Shown piece by piece: positions 15,914-23,868 of a DNA stretch of 36,394 bases. The stretch's first letter is position 1, and every line of letters begins with the position of its first letter. The notes beneath the pieces are model-generated. The model was given only the letters and a program-made list of their open reading frames with translations, was not told the origin of the DNA and made no database searches. A program made the translations under genes and the position numbers. The stretch comes from Acidobacteriota bacterium (GTDB taxonomy: Bacteria; Acidobacteriota; Terriglobia; Acidiferrales; UBA7541), in the NCBI GenBank assembly GCA_013289825.1, contig JABCZF010000040.1, forward strand, positions 1 to 36,394, in the 5' to 3' direction.

Positions 15914-17107
15914 CTAGGCCGCTGAAGTCGCTTCCGCAGCGACCGCCGTGGGGCGACGCCGCATCACTTCATGCGCGATAGCCACCAGGTCCCGCGGGCG
16001 CACCTGCTTCGCTACATCCGCCAGCGCCGTCACGCGTCGGTAGCACTCCCCCAATTCCTCATCGCTCGGCTCATAGCCAAGGTTTCGCAAGCTCACCTTC
16101 AGCGCATTGCGCCCGGAATGTTTCCCAAGCACAAACGACCGCGCAGGCACTCCCACGGTCTCCGGCGAAATGATCTCGTAGGTCAAAGGATTCTTGATAA
16201 TTCCGTCCTGGTGAATCCCCGCTTCATGCGCGAAAGCGTTCGCGCCCACAACCGCCTTGTTGGGCGCCACCACAGCCCCGGTAATCTCGGAAAGCATCCG
16301 GCTCGACCGGAACAGCTCCTGCAACTTTATCCCCGTGGTCACGCCAAAACTTTCCTTGCGCACGGCCAGCGCTACGGCAATCTCTTCCAGGGCCGCATTC
16401 CCCGCCCGTTCGCCGATTCCGTTGATGGTGCACTCAATCTGCCGTACTCCCGCGCGAACCGCCGCCAGCGAGTTGGCCACCGCCAACCCCAAATCGTCAT
16501 GGCAATGCGCGCTCAAGGTGACGCCCTGGGGATCGCCGAGATGCTCGCGCACTTGCTCGAACATCGCGCCATACTCATCCGGCACCGCGTAACCCACCGT
16601 GTCCGGGAGATTCAAAATTGTTGCGCCCGCATCCACCGCCACCTGGCAAACCTGGCACAAAAATCCGATGTCGGTGCGCCCGGCGTCTTCCGCCGAAAAC
16701 TCCACTTCTCCAACGCTCTGCCGCCCCAAGCGGATCATCGATCGAATGGCTTCGAGCGCGTGCTCGCGCGTCATGTTCAGCTTCACGCGAAGATGTAGAT
16801 CCGATGTCGCAAGAAAAATGTGCAACCGCGGCGCCGCCGCCGGCTCCAGCGCTTCGATGGCCGCATTCACATCGTCCTTCTTGGCGCGCGCCAAAGCAGC
16901 GATAGGAACGTTCTGAACTTCCCGCGCCACCTGTCGCACGGCCTCCAGATCACCCCGCGAAGAAATAGGAAATCCAGCCTCAATAACGTCCACTCCGAGG
17001 GCCGCAAGCTGCCGCGCCATGCGGATCTTTTCCTCGGTGTTCATGGAGAAGCCCGGCGATTGTTCGCCGTCGCGCAACGTGGTGTCGAAGATGCGTACGG
17101 AGTCCAT
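15914..17107 (-). CDS. leuA: 2-isopropylmalate synthase, short form without C-terminal regulatory domain
   Basis: A 397-residue HMGL-like acyltransferase that condenses acetyl-CoA with 2-oxoisovalerate, the first committed step of leucine synthesis. The catalytic N-terminus FDTTLRDGEQSPG, the metal site SAHCHDDLGLAVANS and the NGIGERAGN loop are intact. HEAGIHQDGIIKNPLTYEII is typical of LeuA more than of homocitrate synthase NifV. Full-length LeuA is usually above 500 residues; this one ends after the subdomains that follow the barrel (LGKHSGRNAL and about 50 more), so the leucine-binding allosteric domain is absent. A homocitrate- or citramalate-type activity cannot be excluded, but leuB directly downstream favours leucine. 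The ATG at 17107 has GGGGG 7 nt upstream; the open frame to 17215 runs through the promoter region. Confidence 0.92.
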   Translation of the reverse strand: MDSVRIFDTTLRDGEQSPGFSMNTEEKIRMARQLAALGVDVIEAGFPISSRGDLEAVRQVAREVQNVPIAALARAKKDDVNAAIEALEPAAAPRLHIFLATSDLHLRVKLNMTREHALEAIRSMIRLGRQSVGEVEFSAEDAGRTDIGFLCQVCQVAVDAGATILNLPDTVGYAVPDEYGAMFEQVREHLGDPQGVTLSAHCHDDLGLAVANSLAAVRAGVRQIECTINGIGERAGNAALEEIAVALAVRKESFGVTTGIKLQELFRSSRMLSEITGAVVAPNKAVVGANAFAHEAGIHQDGIIKNPLTYEIISPETVGVPARSFVLGKHSGRNALKVSLRNLGYEPSDEELGECYRRVTALADVAKQVRPRDLVAIAHEVMRRRPTAVAAEATSAA

Positions 17108-17213
17108 GGAGTACCCCCAGCTAGTAGTAAGACAGATGAGGCGCTCACGGTCAAATTTATCTTTGTTCTGCTTTTGATAATCATGGCTTATACTGCCCAG
17201 GAAGGCAAAGACC
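17108..17213. promoter_or_regulatory. Divergent leuA / LysR-regulator promoter region with a LysR-box-like palindrome
   Basis: This 106-bp space separates leuA (minus) from the LysR-type gene (plus), the classical layout for a LysR regulator and its target. ATAA-N7-TTAT at 17177-17191 is a perfect palindrome containing T-N11-A, the minimal LysR binding motif. On the minus strand TTGACC and TTACTA with an 18-bp spacer (about 17125-17154) are a plausible leuA promoter. The palindrome lies upstream of that -35, where a LysR activator normally binds. An AGGAAGG ribosome site for the regulator lies close before its ATG at 17214. Confidence 0.55.
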
Positions 17214-18089
17214 ATGGATCTCGGCGAACTCCAGGTATTTCTGATGGTTGCTAAGGAAGGCAGCTTCTCCCGCGCCGCCGAGCGCCTCTACCGCACCCAG
17301 CCCGCCGTAAGCCTGACGATCCGCAAACTCGAGGTCGGCCTGGGCCAGCCGCTCTTTGTCCGCGGCGCCCGCCCGGTCCGTATGACCGATGCGGGAACCC
17401 TTCTCAAAGACTACGCCGAGCGCCTGATCAATCTCCGCGACGAAGTAAAAAAAGGACTTAGCGAGCTCGAAGGCCTCACCCGCGGCGAGCTCTCCCTGGG
17501 CGTCAACGAAAGCTCCATTCACGCCCTTCTGGCCGCCCTGGCCACCTTTCGCCAGCTTCATCCCGGCGTCCTGGTCCGCGTCCATCGTATGTTCTCCCGC
17601 GACATCCCCCGCGAAGTCCTCAATTACCGGCTCGACGTCGGGGCCGTCTCCTACGTTCCACAGGAGCCCGAGCTGCAAGCCACAGAAATCCTAAAAGACG
17701 AACTCACCCTGGTAGTTCCGCCAAAACACGCCCTCGCCAAGAAGCGCGAAGTCGACGTCGCCGACCTCGGCAACGAAGACTTCATAGCCCACAGCGTCGA
17801 ATCCCCTTATCGCCGCCGCGTCATCGAGCTCTTCTCGAGAAACCGCACCGAGCTAAAAATGCCCATCGAAATGCCTACCATCGAAAGCATCAAGCGCTTC
17901 GTGCAAATGGGCATGGGCGTCGCCATCGTCCCGCGCATGTGCGTCCAGTGGGAGATCGAGCACGGCTGGATGAAAGAAGTAAAAGTGCGGCAACTGAACA
18001 TGCCGCGTCACGTCTATCTAGTCTCGCGGCGCGGCGCCCGCCTGCCCCACGCCGCCGCCGAACTCATGCGCATCCTGCGCCAAGCTTGA
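17214..18089 (+). CDS. LysR-family transcriptional regulator
   Basis: A 291-residue regulator. Residues 1-60 are a winged helix-turn-helix (ELQVFLMVAKEGSFSRAAER, then TQPAVSLTIRKLE), and residues about 90-290 form the periplasmic-binding-protein-like effector domain. AGGAAGG precedes the ATG. The gene is divergent from leuA with 106 bp between them and a LysR-box-like palindrome in the gap, so it probably controls leuAB and its own expression. A leucine-pathway intermediate as inducer is a reasonable guess, especially since this LeuA lacks its own leucine-sensing domain, but nothing in the sequence names the ligand. Confidence 0.93.
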   Translation: MDLGELQVFLMVAKEGSFSRAAERLYRTQPAVSLTIRKLEVGLGQPLFVRGARPVRMTDAGTLLKDYAERLINLRDEVKKGLSELEGLTRGELSLGVNESSIHALLAALATFRQLHPGVLVRVHRMFSRDIPREVLNYRLDVGAVSYVPQEPELQATEILKDELTLVVPPKHALAKKREVDVADLGNEDFIAHSVESPYRRRVIELFSRNRTELKMPIEMPTIESIKRFVQMGMGVAIVPRMCVQWEIEHGWMKEVKVRQLNMPRHVYLVSRRGARLPHAAAELMRILRQA

Positions 18090-18184
18090 AAATACGAGGC
18101 GAGATTCCGCAAAGCAGGCGCCACGCTCCGAAGGCGCACCAAGAGGAAGGATAGGCTGAAGCCTTCGCTAGACACGCGACGCGA

Positions 18185-18532
18185 CTAATTCTTTGCTTCG
18201 AGCGCCGCTTCGACCGTTGGAAAGTTCGGAAGCAATCTGGTTAGCCCGGCAACCTGCAGCACCGCCGTCCCCTGCTGCGTCAGTCCAGCGATGGCGAACG
18301 ATTTCCCAAGGTTCCGTCGGTGCACGAACAACGACACTAGAGCTCCCACTCCCGCGGAATCCAGAAACGATACCCCGCTCATATCGAGCACCAAGTGCGC
18401 CGCAGGCTCCGGCCGCAGGGTCTGCATGAAGTTATGAACGGTCTCAAGACTTAGCTTCCCGTTGAGCCGGGTCACAAGATTGGTCCCGTTCGACACCGAA
18501 GCCTTTTCCAGATCAAGCTGTGCTGGTTGCAT
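18185..18532 (-). CDS. STAS-domain protein, anti-sigma factor antagonist-like
   Basis: A 115-residue single STAS domain, similar in size to SpoIIAA and RsbV. The phosphorylatable serine region is FLDSAGVGALV (Ser59), preceded by the conserved strand LVLDMSG. In known systems an unphosphorylated antagonist binds an anti-sigma kinase and releases a sigma factor, and phosphorylation of this serine switches it off. No RsbW-type kinase or PP2C phosphatase is encoded nearby, so its partner must be elsewhere. It is convergent with the LysR gene (95-bp gap) and is preceded on its own strand by the sorbosone-dehydrogenase-like gene 90 bp upstream. Confidence 0.88.
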   Translation of the reverse strand: MQPAQLDLEKASVSNGTNLVTRLNGKLSLETVHNFMQTLRPEPAAHLVLDMSGVSFLDSAGVGALVSLFVHRRNLGKSFAIAGLTQQGTAVLQVAGLTRLLPNFPTVEAALEAKN

Positions 18533-18622
18533 ACCCTCTGGACGTTAACGCAGGCCGTGTCCTTCCGGCATTAATATTCTTTAACAATCGAGCGTTCGCA
18601 GGGCGTTCCCGACTTGCACGTG

Positions 18623-19822
18623 TCAATTCGCCACTGAAATCCGGTAAATCTTTTCCGCTCCATCATCGGAAACGAGCAACGCCCCATCCGGCGCCACCGT
18701 CACTCCCACCGGCCTCCCAGACACGTCGGGCCCGCTTGGATTAGGCACCAACCCGGTCATAAACGGCACTGGATCTGCCGACGGCTGCCCGTCCGTAAAC
18801 GCCACAAACGCAATCTGGTATCCCGACCGTGTCGCCCGGTTCCACGAACCGTGCTCGGCCACGAACGCCCCGCCCCAATAGCTCTTGGGAAACTGCTTCC
18901 CGGTATAAAACACAAACTGCAGCGGAGCCACATGGGCCCCCAACAGCACATCCGGAATAATCGCCTTGGTCACCAGCTCCGGCTTCTGCGGCTTTACCCG
19001 CTCATCGACATTGTTTCCGATGTAGCTATACGGCCAGCCGTAAAATCCTCCGTCCTTCACGGAGGTAAAATAATCAGGCGGCAGATTGTCTCCCAGTTCG
19101 TCGCGTTCATTTACGCTAGTCCACACCGCTCCGGTCACCGGCTCGATCGCCAATCCCACCGGATTCCGGAGCCCGCTTGCAAACAACCGCGCGTTCTTTC
19201 CATCCGGATCGCAAATCGTAATGGCCGCGCGAATCGGCTCCTCACCTGTATTAATGTTCGAAGCCGATCCCACCCCAACAAATAAGTGTTTCCCATCCGC
19301 GGAGAACGCCACCGAGCGCGTGTCGTGCCCGCCGGACGGTAGCCACATCAGGTGTTCTGCTTCGCCAAGCCGTTTGGAGGTCTTCGAATCATAGTGGAAT
19401 CGCACCAGTTCGTTCATATTCCCGACGTACACGTAGTCGTCCTTGAACGCGATGCCGAACGCGCGCCTGGTGCCCGTTGCAAACACCTCGCGCTGTTGCG
19501 CCCCGCCCGTGTTCCGCGGATCCCGCAACACTACAATCTGGTTCGCTCCGGTCTCCGCCAAAAAAATATCCCCATTCGGCGCCACCGTAAGCCACCGCGG
19601 CCTCTTGAAGTCCGACGCGTAGACACTGATCTGAAACCCTGGTGGCACGGTGGGAAGAAAACCCGCGGGCGGCGCTTCATGGCGCGGTCCATTCCCCGCC
19701 GACTTCGTCGCATAAGGCGCCGGAAGCTGGGGCTTCTGCCCATGCGTAACCTGAGCGGAAAGAACACCAGGCAAAATCAAAAAAGTACCGATTGCGGAAA
19801 CTGCGCGAAGGGGCATGGTCAT
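18623..19822 (-). CDS. Secreted sorbosone/glucose dehydrogenase-like beta-propeller protein
   Basis: A 399-residue exported protein. An N-terminal signal peptide (hydrophobic residues 7-22, cleavage near VLSAQ) leads into a six-bladed beta-propeller of the L-sorbosone/glucose dehydrogenase family. Family features are FKRPRWLTVAPNGDIFLAE, the NPVGLAIEPVTGAVWTSVNE region and the GGAFVAEHGSWNR segment. Members use pyrroloquinoline quinone to oxidise aldoses or related sugars in the periplasm. No PQQ biosynthesis gene or cytochrome partner is seen here, so activity is unproven. AGGAG stands 6 nt before the ATG at 19822, which fixes the start. It is divergent from the exported MsrA gene across about 200 bp. 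Confidence 0.88.
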   Translation of the reverse strand: MTMPLRAVSAIGTFLILPGVLSAQVTHGQKPQLPAPYATKSAGNGPRHEAPPAGFLPTVPPGFQISVYASDFKRPRWLTVAPNGDIFLAETGANQIVVLRDPRNTGGAQQREVFATGTRRAFGIAFKDDYVYVGNMNELVRFHYDSKTSKRLGEAEHLMWLPSGGHDTRSVAFSADGKHLFVGVGSASNINTGEEPIRAAITICDPDGKNARLFASGLRNPVGLAIEPVTGAVWTSVNERDELGDNLPPDYFTSVKDGGFYGWPYSYIGNNVDERVKPQKPELVTKAIIPDVLLGAHVAPLQFVFYTGKQFPKSYWGGAFVAEHGSWNRATRSGYQIAFVAFTDGQPSADPVPFMTGLVPNPSGPDVSGRPVGVTVAPDGALLVSDDGAEKIYRISVAN

Positions 19823-20023
19823 AAAACTCTCCTCAGTTCGTTTTTTCAGGCTTCTGTATCATGCCTCGTACGGGCACTTCGTTCCAAGCCCCATGGTTCG
19901 AAAAGCAGGAGAGGGTCCCCTCGCCGTAACGCCTTTGGTTCCAAAACGTAGTCCGTCGCGAAACATCCAATGCATCACGGCAAGCGTATACTGTAATGGA
20001 ATGCGGTTTAGGGAGTCTTCACC

Positions 20024-20707
20024 ATGCGTGCTGTGCTGATGGCTTTTTTGATTCTTGCCGGAATCGGAGTCCTTGCCTGGGCCACAGCCAAGCCCAACGA
20101 CGGCCGCGCCAACGCTAAAGCCGCATTCCCGAAACCCGCCGTCGATGCTCCTCTCGCTTCTTCAAAATCCGAAGAAACAGCCGTCGTCGCGGGTGGCTGC
20201 TTCTGGGGCATTCAAGCCGTCTTCCAGCACCTGAAAGGAGTGACCTCTTCAATTTCCGGCTACTCCGGCGGGGCGGCCAGGACCGCCCACTATGGCGATG
20301 TCAGTACCGGGGAAACCGGCCACGCCGAATCCGTAAAAATAGTTTTCGATCCTTCGCAAATCTCTTACGGCCAGATTCTCATGATCTTTTTTTCCGTCGG
20401 CCACAATCCCACGGAGCTCAATCGCCAGGGCCCGGACTACGGCACGCAATACCGCTCGTCCATTTTCTATTCGAATGAGGGACAGAAGAAAATCGCCGAA
20501 ACTTATATCACGCAACTCAACGCGGCAAAGATCTATTCGCAACCCATCGTCACTCAGGTTGTCCCGCTGCAGGCCTTCTACGCCGCCGAGGACTACCACC
20601 AGAACTACCTCAAGCACCATTCCTACGAGCCCTATATCATGATCAACGACCTGCCAAAACTCACCAGCCTGAAAAACGAATACCCGGAGCTTTATCGCAA
20701 GGACTAA
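20024..20707 (+). CDS. msrA: Exported peptide methionine-S-sulfoxide reductase, single-cysteine type
   Basis: A 227-residue MsrA preceded by a hydrophobic N-terminal segment (residues 4-21) that acts as a signal peptide or anchor, so it should repair oxidised methionines in the cell envelope. The catalytic motif is GGCFWG (Cys59), and GYSGG and GHAESVKIVFD are conserved. Cys59 is the only cysteine in the whole protein: no C-terminal resolving cysteine exists, so recycling must use an external thiol or another partner. AGGGAG lies a short distance before the ATG. A TATACT -10-like hexamer is at 19987-19992, though without a good -35. A SodC-like gene follows about 220 bp downstream on the same strand, giving an envelope oxidative-defence pair. 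Confidence 0.94.
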   Translation: MRAVLMAFLILAGIGVLAWATAKPNDGRANAKAAFPKPAVDAPLASSKSEETAVVAGGCFWGIQAVFQHLKGVTSSISGYSGGAARTAHYGDVSTGETGHAESVKIVFDPSQISYGQILMIFFSVGHNPTELNRQGPDYGTQYRSSIFYSNEGQKKIAETYITQLNAAKIYSQPIVTQVVPLQAFYAAEDYHQNYLKHHSYEPYIMINDLPKLTSLKNEYPELYRKD

Positions 20708-20929
20708 AAATCGTAAGTCCCTAGCGTCCGCAGACTTTCCCGCCCCTGCTCCCCTCTCGCTCGAGCAAGTCCCTTCTAGGCGCACGGCCGCAAGCCGCGT
20801 TTCCGTCCACGGGTGCCTGAATGAGTACAGCTTGTTTTTTCCGCGGCGCGTCTCAGGCTAGAGTGGAATGGGCCGGCTCGCGCCGTGCCCGAACGTCTTT
20901 CGACACAGGAAAAGAAAGAGGAACTACCG

Positions 20930-21451
20930 ATGAGGGCAATCGTATGTGGGGCGTGTCTGCTCTTTACTCTCACTTCTGCGGCCAAGGCCCAGGAGGCTCA
21001 TAGCCGCGCTAACTCGAACCAGGTGACTGTTGAATTCAAGAACACCGACGGCCAGAGCGTGGGTTCGGCCCAGCTTTCCAGCACGCCGAAAGGCATCAAA
21101 ATCACACTGGACGTCAAGAATCTGGCACCGGGCGAACACTCCATCCACATTCATCAAGTCGCAAAATGCGAACCTCCCGACTTCAAAACCGCCGGCCCGC
21201 ACTTCAATCCCGGCAGCGCAGAGCACAGCCACGGCGCAGCACCTGCCGGCGACATCCCGAATTTTTCGCTCATCGTCGGCGCCGACGGCACCGCCCACGT
21301 TTCTGTCGTCGCGCCCAACGTAACCCTCGGCGACGATGACCACTCCGTCTTCAGCAATGGAGGAACTGCGATGGTGATTCACGCCGTAGCACGCGGCACA
21401 GGAACAGCTGCCCCGGCACGAATCGCCTGCGGCATCATCAGTAAACGGTAA
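20930..21451 (+). CDS. sodC: Exported Cu/Zn superoxide dismutase-like protein with altered zinc site
   Basis: A 173-residue protein with a signal peptide (about 1-20, ending AKAQE) and a SodC beta-barrel. Copper ligands are visible as His73 and His75 (HIHQV), His91 (PHFNPG) and His151 (MVIHAV). The disulfide cysteines are Cys80 and Cys167, and the channel arginine is Arg164 (RIACGI). The zinc loop is short: where typical SodC has HAGDLPN, this has PAGDIPN, so one zinc histidine is lost, although His99 and His101 are nearby. The electrostatic loop is shortened and lacks the usual Asp-Asp. This resembles Cu-only SODs. The ATG at 20930 has AGAGGA 8 nt upstream; an earlier ATG at 20885 would bury the signal peptide. 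Confidence 0.88.
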   Translation: MRAIVCGACLLFTLTSAAKAQEAHSRANSNQVTVEFKNTDGQSVGSAQLSSTPKGIKITLDVKNLAPGEHSIHIHQVAKCEPPDFKTAGPHFNPGSAEHSHGAAPAGDIPNFSLIVGADGTAHVSVVAPNVTLGDDDHSVFSNGGTAMVIHAVARGTGTAAPARIACGIISKR

Positions 21452-21485
21452 CAAAACGGCTCCCACGGCGCCCGCATCGATTCGG

Positions 21486-22088
21486 CTACGGGCGTTCCGT
21501 CACCGGCTTACCCCCGGCTCCCGGCAACGCTCGCTTGTGGCCTCCGGTCACTTCGCCTTCGAACAGCATCTCCAGGTTGGGATACCCATAGATTGTCGGC
21601 GCATGATTCTGCATCAACCCGCCGGTGTCTGCCGTCGGCCCATAATTACTGTGCAAATCATGCGCCAGCATTCTCAGCATGGCCATCTGCTGTCCCCGAT
21701 GATGGGAGGTGTGCGCTATCCGCCGCATCATCACCCACGCCCGCGACCGCGCGACATCGAAAAACTTCGTCACGCCCTCCCACCACGCTTCCTCTTTCGG
21801 GCGCAGTTGCTCCAGCCGTTTGCCGCTGTGTTCTGCATACCGTTTCATGAATTCCAGCCGCGTCTCTTGTACCGGCAAAGGTGGCTCGCCCACCTCGATT
21901 CCCAGCATGGTGCGGAACCACAGATCTTCGCTCACGCACTGATGAATCATCTGTTCCCTTACGCTGCGCCCGCGCGGATCGTTCGCATTCGGCCGGAACG
22001 CTAAGTCTTCCTCGCCAAACTCGCTCCACACACTGACCACCTTGACCCGCTCGGTCTCGTAAGTCTCCACCATAAAGTCGTATCTCAT
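21486..22088 (-). CDS. DinB-family putative metal-binding protein
   Basis: A 200-residue four-helix-bundle protein of the DinB/YfiT superfamily. The metal-binding histidine triad appears to be His49 (EQMIHQC), His126 and His130 (IAHTSHHRGQQ), the usual H...HxxxH spacing. DinB-fold proteins include mycothiol- and bacillithiol-dependent transferases, but most members, probably including this one, have no known substrate. The ATG at 22088 was chosen because GGAGG lies 5 nt upstream on the minus strand; the ATG at 22127 would place that site inside the gene. It is convergent with the SodC gene and divergent from the VOC gene. A second DinB protein at 28155-28670 is only distantly similar. Confidence 0.88.
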   Translation of the reverse strand: MRYDFMVETYETERVKVVSVWSEFGEEDLAFRPNANDPRGRSVREQMIHQCVSEDLWFRTMLGIEVGEPPLPVQETRLEFMKRYAEHSGKRLEQLRPKEEAWWEGVTKFFDVARSRAWVMMRRIAHTSHHRGQQMAMLRMLAHDLHSNYGPTADTGGLMQNHAPTIYGYPNLEMLFEGEVTGGHKRALPGAGGKPVTERP

Positions 22089-22262
22089 CACTGCCTCCGT
22101 GTCGGAGATGCGCCACGCGCCTTCCATTCCACTTGGTCAACCAACTCTGCCTTTTGATGCGTGCATCTGTTCGAGTGACTACGGAGACTTCGGACGGCCT
22201 GTCACGGCCATGCCCTGCCCCCGCCAGCAATTCCTGCCGACTCTTGGCGTTACGTATAACAG

Positions 22263-22291
22263 TTGACATACCCTGTCGCGTGGAGTATCTA
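22263..22291 (+). promoter_or_regulatory. Sigma-70-type promoter for the VOC gene
   Basis: TTGACA at 22263-22268 is followed after exactly 17 bp by TATCTA at 22286-22291. The -35 is consensus and the -10 is partial. It lies about 74 bp before the ATG at 22365, which has its own AAGGAG ribosome site. It is the only convincing promoter in the 276-bp divergent gap between the DinB and VOC genes. Confidence 0.5.
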
Positions 22292-22364
22292 TTCCCGCAC
22301 GCGCGCCCCGCCTCTACCTCCCTAGTTTCGACGCGCGAACGTCCAAATTTCCAAGGAGCCCAAT

Positions 22365-22859
22365 ATGCCTGACAATGTTCGACCCATCCCCGAGGGATAC
22401 CATTCCATTTCTCCTGCGATCACTTGTAAAAACGCCGCGGCCGCCCTGGACTTCTACAAAGAAGCCTTCGGCGCCACCGAAATGATTCGCATGTCCGGCC
22501 CCGGCGGCATGATCACGCACGCCGAGCTACGCATCGGCGATTCCGTAATCTTCGTCTCCGATGAATTCCCCGGAATGTCCGCCGCTCCGGCCCCAGGTGT
22601 GACACCTTCCTCCTACCTTTTTCTCTATACACCGGACGTAGACACGGTCTTCAACCGCGCCCTAGCTGCTGGCGCCCAAGTCGCCATGCCAGTAACCGAC
22701 ATGTTCTGGGGCGATCGCTACGGCAAGCTCACCGACCCCTTCGGCCACAGTTGGGGAGTAGCCACCCACGTCGAAGACGTCTCCCCCGACGACATGGCCC
22801 GCCGCTCGGCGGAATGGACCGCCAGCATGAGCAAAGCCGCCGCCGCTGGCCAAAACTAA
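22365..22859 (+). CDS. VOC-superfamily (glyoxalase/PhnB-like) protein
   Basis: A 164-residue protein with two beta-alpha-beta-beta-beta modules, as in PhnB-like and bleomycin-resistance-like proteins. Recognisable segments are the start ISPAITCKNAAAALDFYKEA, the turn HAELRIGDSVIFVSDE and the second-module end DRYGKLTDPFGHSWGVATH, where His and Glu residues form the potential metal site. Many close relatives are annotated as glyoxalase/bleomycin resistance proteins, but substrates are rarely known. It has AAGGAG before the ATG, a consensus-like promoter upstream and a strong terminator downstream, so it is a monocistronic unit. Confidence 0.92.
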   Translation: MPDNVRPIPEGYHSISPAITCKNAAAALDFYKEAFGATEMIRMSGPGGMITHAELRIGDSVIFVSDEFPGMSAAPAPGVTPSSYLFLYTPDVDTVFNRALAAGAQVAMPVTDMFWGDRYGKLTDPFGHSWGVATHVEDVSPDDMARRSAEWTASMSKAAAAGQN

Positions 22860-22912
22860 CAACTCTATCGATGTAGTTCAGGGCCAAACTCTGAGTCTAT
22901 GCCGTGGTGCGC

Positions 22913-22952
22913 AGCGCCGCCCCTTCTGTCTAGAGGGGCGGCGCTATTTTTT
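22913..22952 (+). terminator. Rho-independent terminator after the VOC gene
   Basis: A perfect 12-bp GC-rich stem pairs 22913-22924 with 22934-22945 around a 9-nt loop, and is followed by ATTTTTT (22946-22952). It lies 54 bp after the VOC stop codon. This is one of the two strongest terminators in the window. Confidence 0.9.
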
Positions 22953-23083
22953 GTCTAGGAGTCTCCCCCACCCGCCGCTGTCTACACCTCAAGCTACTCA
23001 TGCGGGAACGGCAAGTCTGCAGTTCTTGGGTTGTTGATCCCCAGCGCCCGGATGTATCGCCGTTAGAGTGAGTTTGCGTCCAT

Positions 23084-23617
23084 TCAACCAAATAGCCACT
23101 CAAGAAATGTCTTCCGACGGCGGGGTGCGCAACTCTCGTTTTTCGAGGGTGGGTCCTTGGCCATCGCTCGCGCTCGCCCGCCGTCTCCCGGTTGCCAATA
23201 TCCATAAACGCATCTCGTTCCACGCCGCGAGCAATCATGGGTATCGTGAATAACCCCATCGATCACCGCTGTCAGATGTTTCGAGACACTAACGACCAAT
23301 CGGCCAGCCGGCAATTCGTCGCTACGCAGATGCACGGTGCATCCCGAACCGATCTGCATCGTCGGCGTCCACACCCAACCCAGGGACTTCATGACACGTT
23401 TAATCGACGTTTTATAGACGCCCGTTCTAGCGTTGCTCTTTCCACGTTTCCGTTTGCCGGTGCGCTCGTGCATCGCCGCACTATTGACCAGGTCATAGAC
23501 CTGCTGATACCGCTGCCCGGTCGCAATCGCTATCGCCCGAACAACACAATCGCCCGCCTTGCCCCTGTATCCAGCAGCCCGGCGCCCCCCATCATCAAAC
23601 TGAAAATGTCGGCCCAT
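23084..23617 (-). CDS. Phage-type hypothetical protein with papain-like Cys/His residues
   Basis: A 177-residue protein resembling uncharacterised proteins I associate with phages and genomic islands. Residues 20-45 (KAGDCVVRAIAIATG...) look like the N-terminal helix of a papain- or C39-like fold with Cys24 as nucleophile. LVVSVSKHLTAVIDGVIHD (about 108-125) would supply His114 and an aspartate (Asp120 or Asp125), and TRCVYGYW closes the core. The tail from 145 is basic and probably disordered. A protease, amidase or deubiquitinase-like activity is possible but untested. No other phage gene is nearby, so it may be a lone insertion. An overlapping upstream frame (23530-23763) is not convincing. 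Confidence 0.65.
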   Translation of the reverse strand: MGRHFQFDDGGRRAAGYRGKAGDCVVRAIAIATGQRYQQVYDLVNSAAMHERTGKRKRGKSNARTGVYKTSIKRVMKSLGWVWTPTMQIGSGCTVHLRSDELPAGRLVVSVSKHLTAVIDGVIHDTHDCSRRGTRCVYGYWQPGDGGRARAMAKDPPSKNESCAPRRRKTFLEWLFG

Positions 23618-23772
23618 ATCTGTTTTGCGTCGCCCCTGGCAATAATATCCATTTCCTTGCCCGCATCTCGGATAAAGCGCCGTTTTTGCGGGGGAACAGA
23701 CGGATGAACCCGGCTCATGAGAATTCTCTTGGCAGCACTCAGTCGGACAGCGGTTTTCTGCATCCTAGAGGC

Positions 23773-23801
23773 TTGACAGCAACCCCCCGCTGCCCTATGT
23801 T
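23773..23801 (+). promoter_or_regulatory. Sigma-70-type promoter for the HNH gene
   Basis: TTGACA (23773-23778), a 17-bp spacer and TATGTT (23796-23801) make a near-consensus promoter. It lies 67 bp upstream of the HNH ATG at 23869, which has a GGAGG ribosome site. The architecture is much like the promoter of the VOC gene. Confidence 0.6.
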
Positions 23802-23868
23802 CTCCTACTAAGCAAGTGGAAGTCAGAAGCTCCCCCTGCTCCCGAAAATTTCCGCTCTGGAGGTACCC

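Noticed and set aside
23530..23763. 77-codon minus frame upstream of the phage-type gene
   Set aside because: Overlaps that gene's start by 88 bp and shows no family feature; could be a small upstream phage gene but unsupported.
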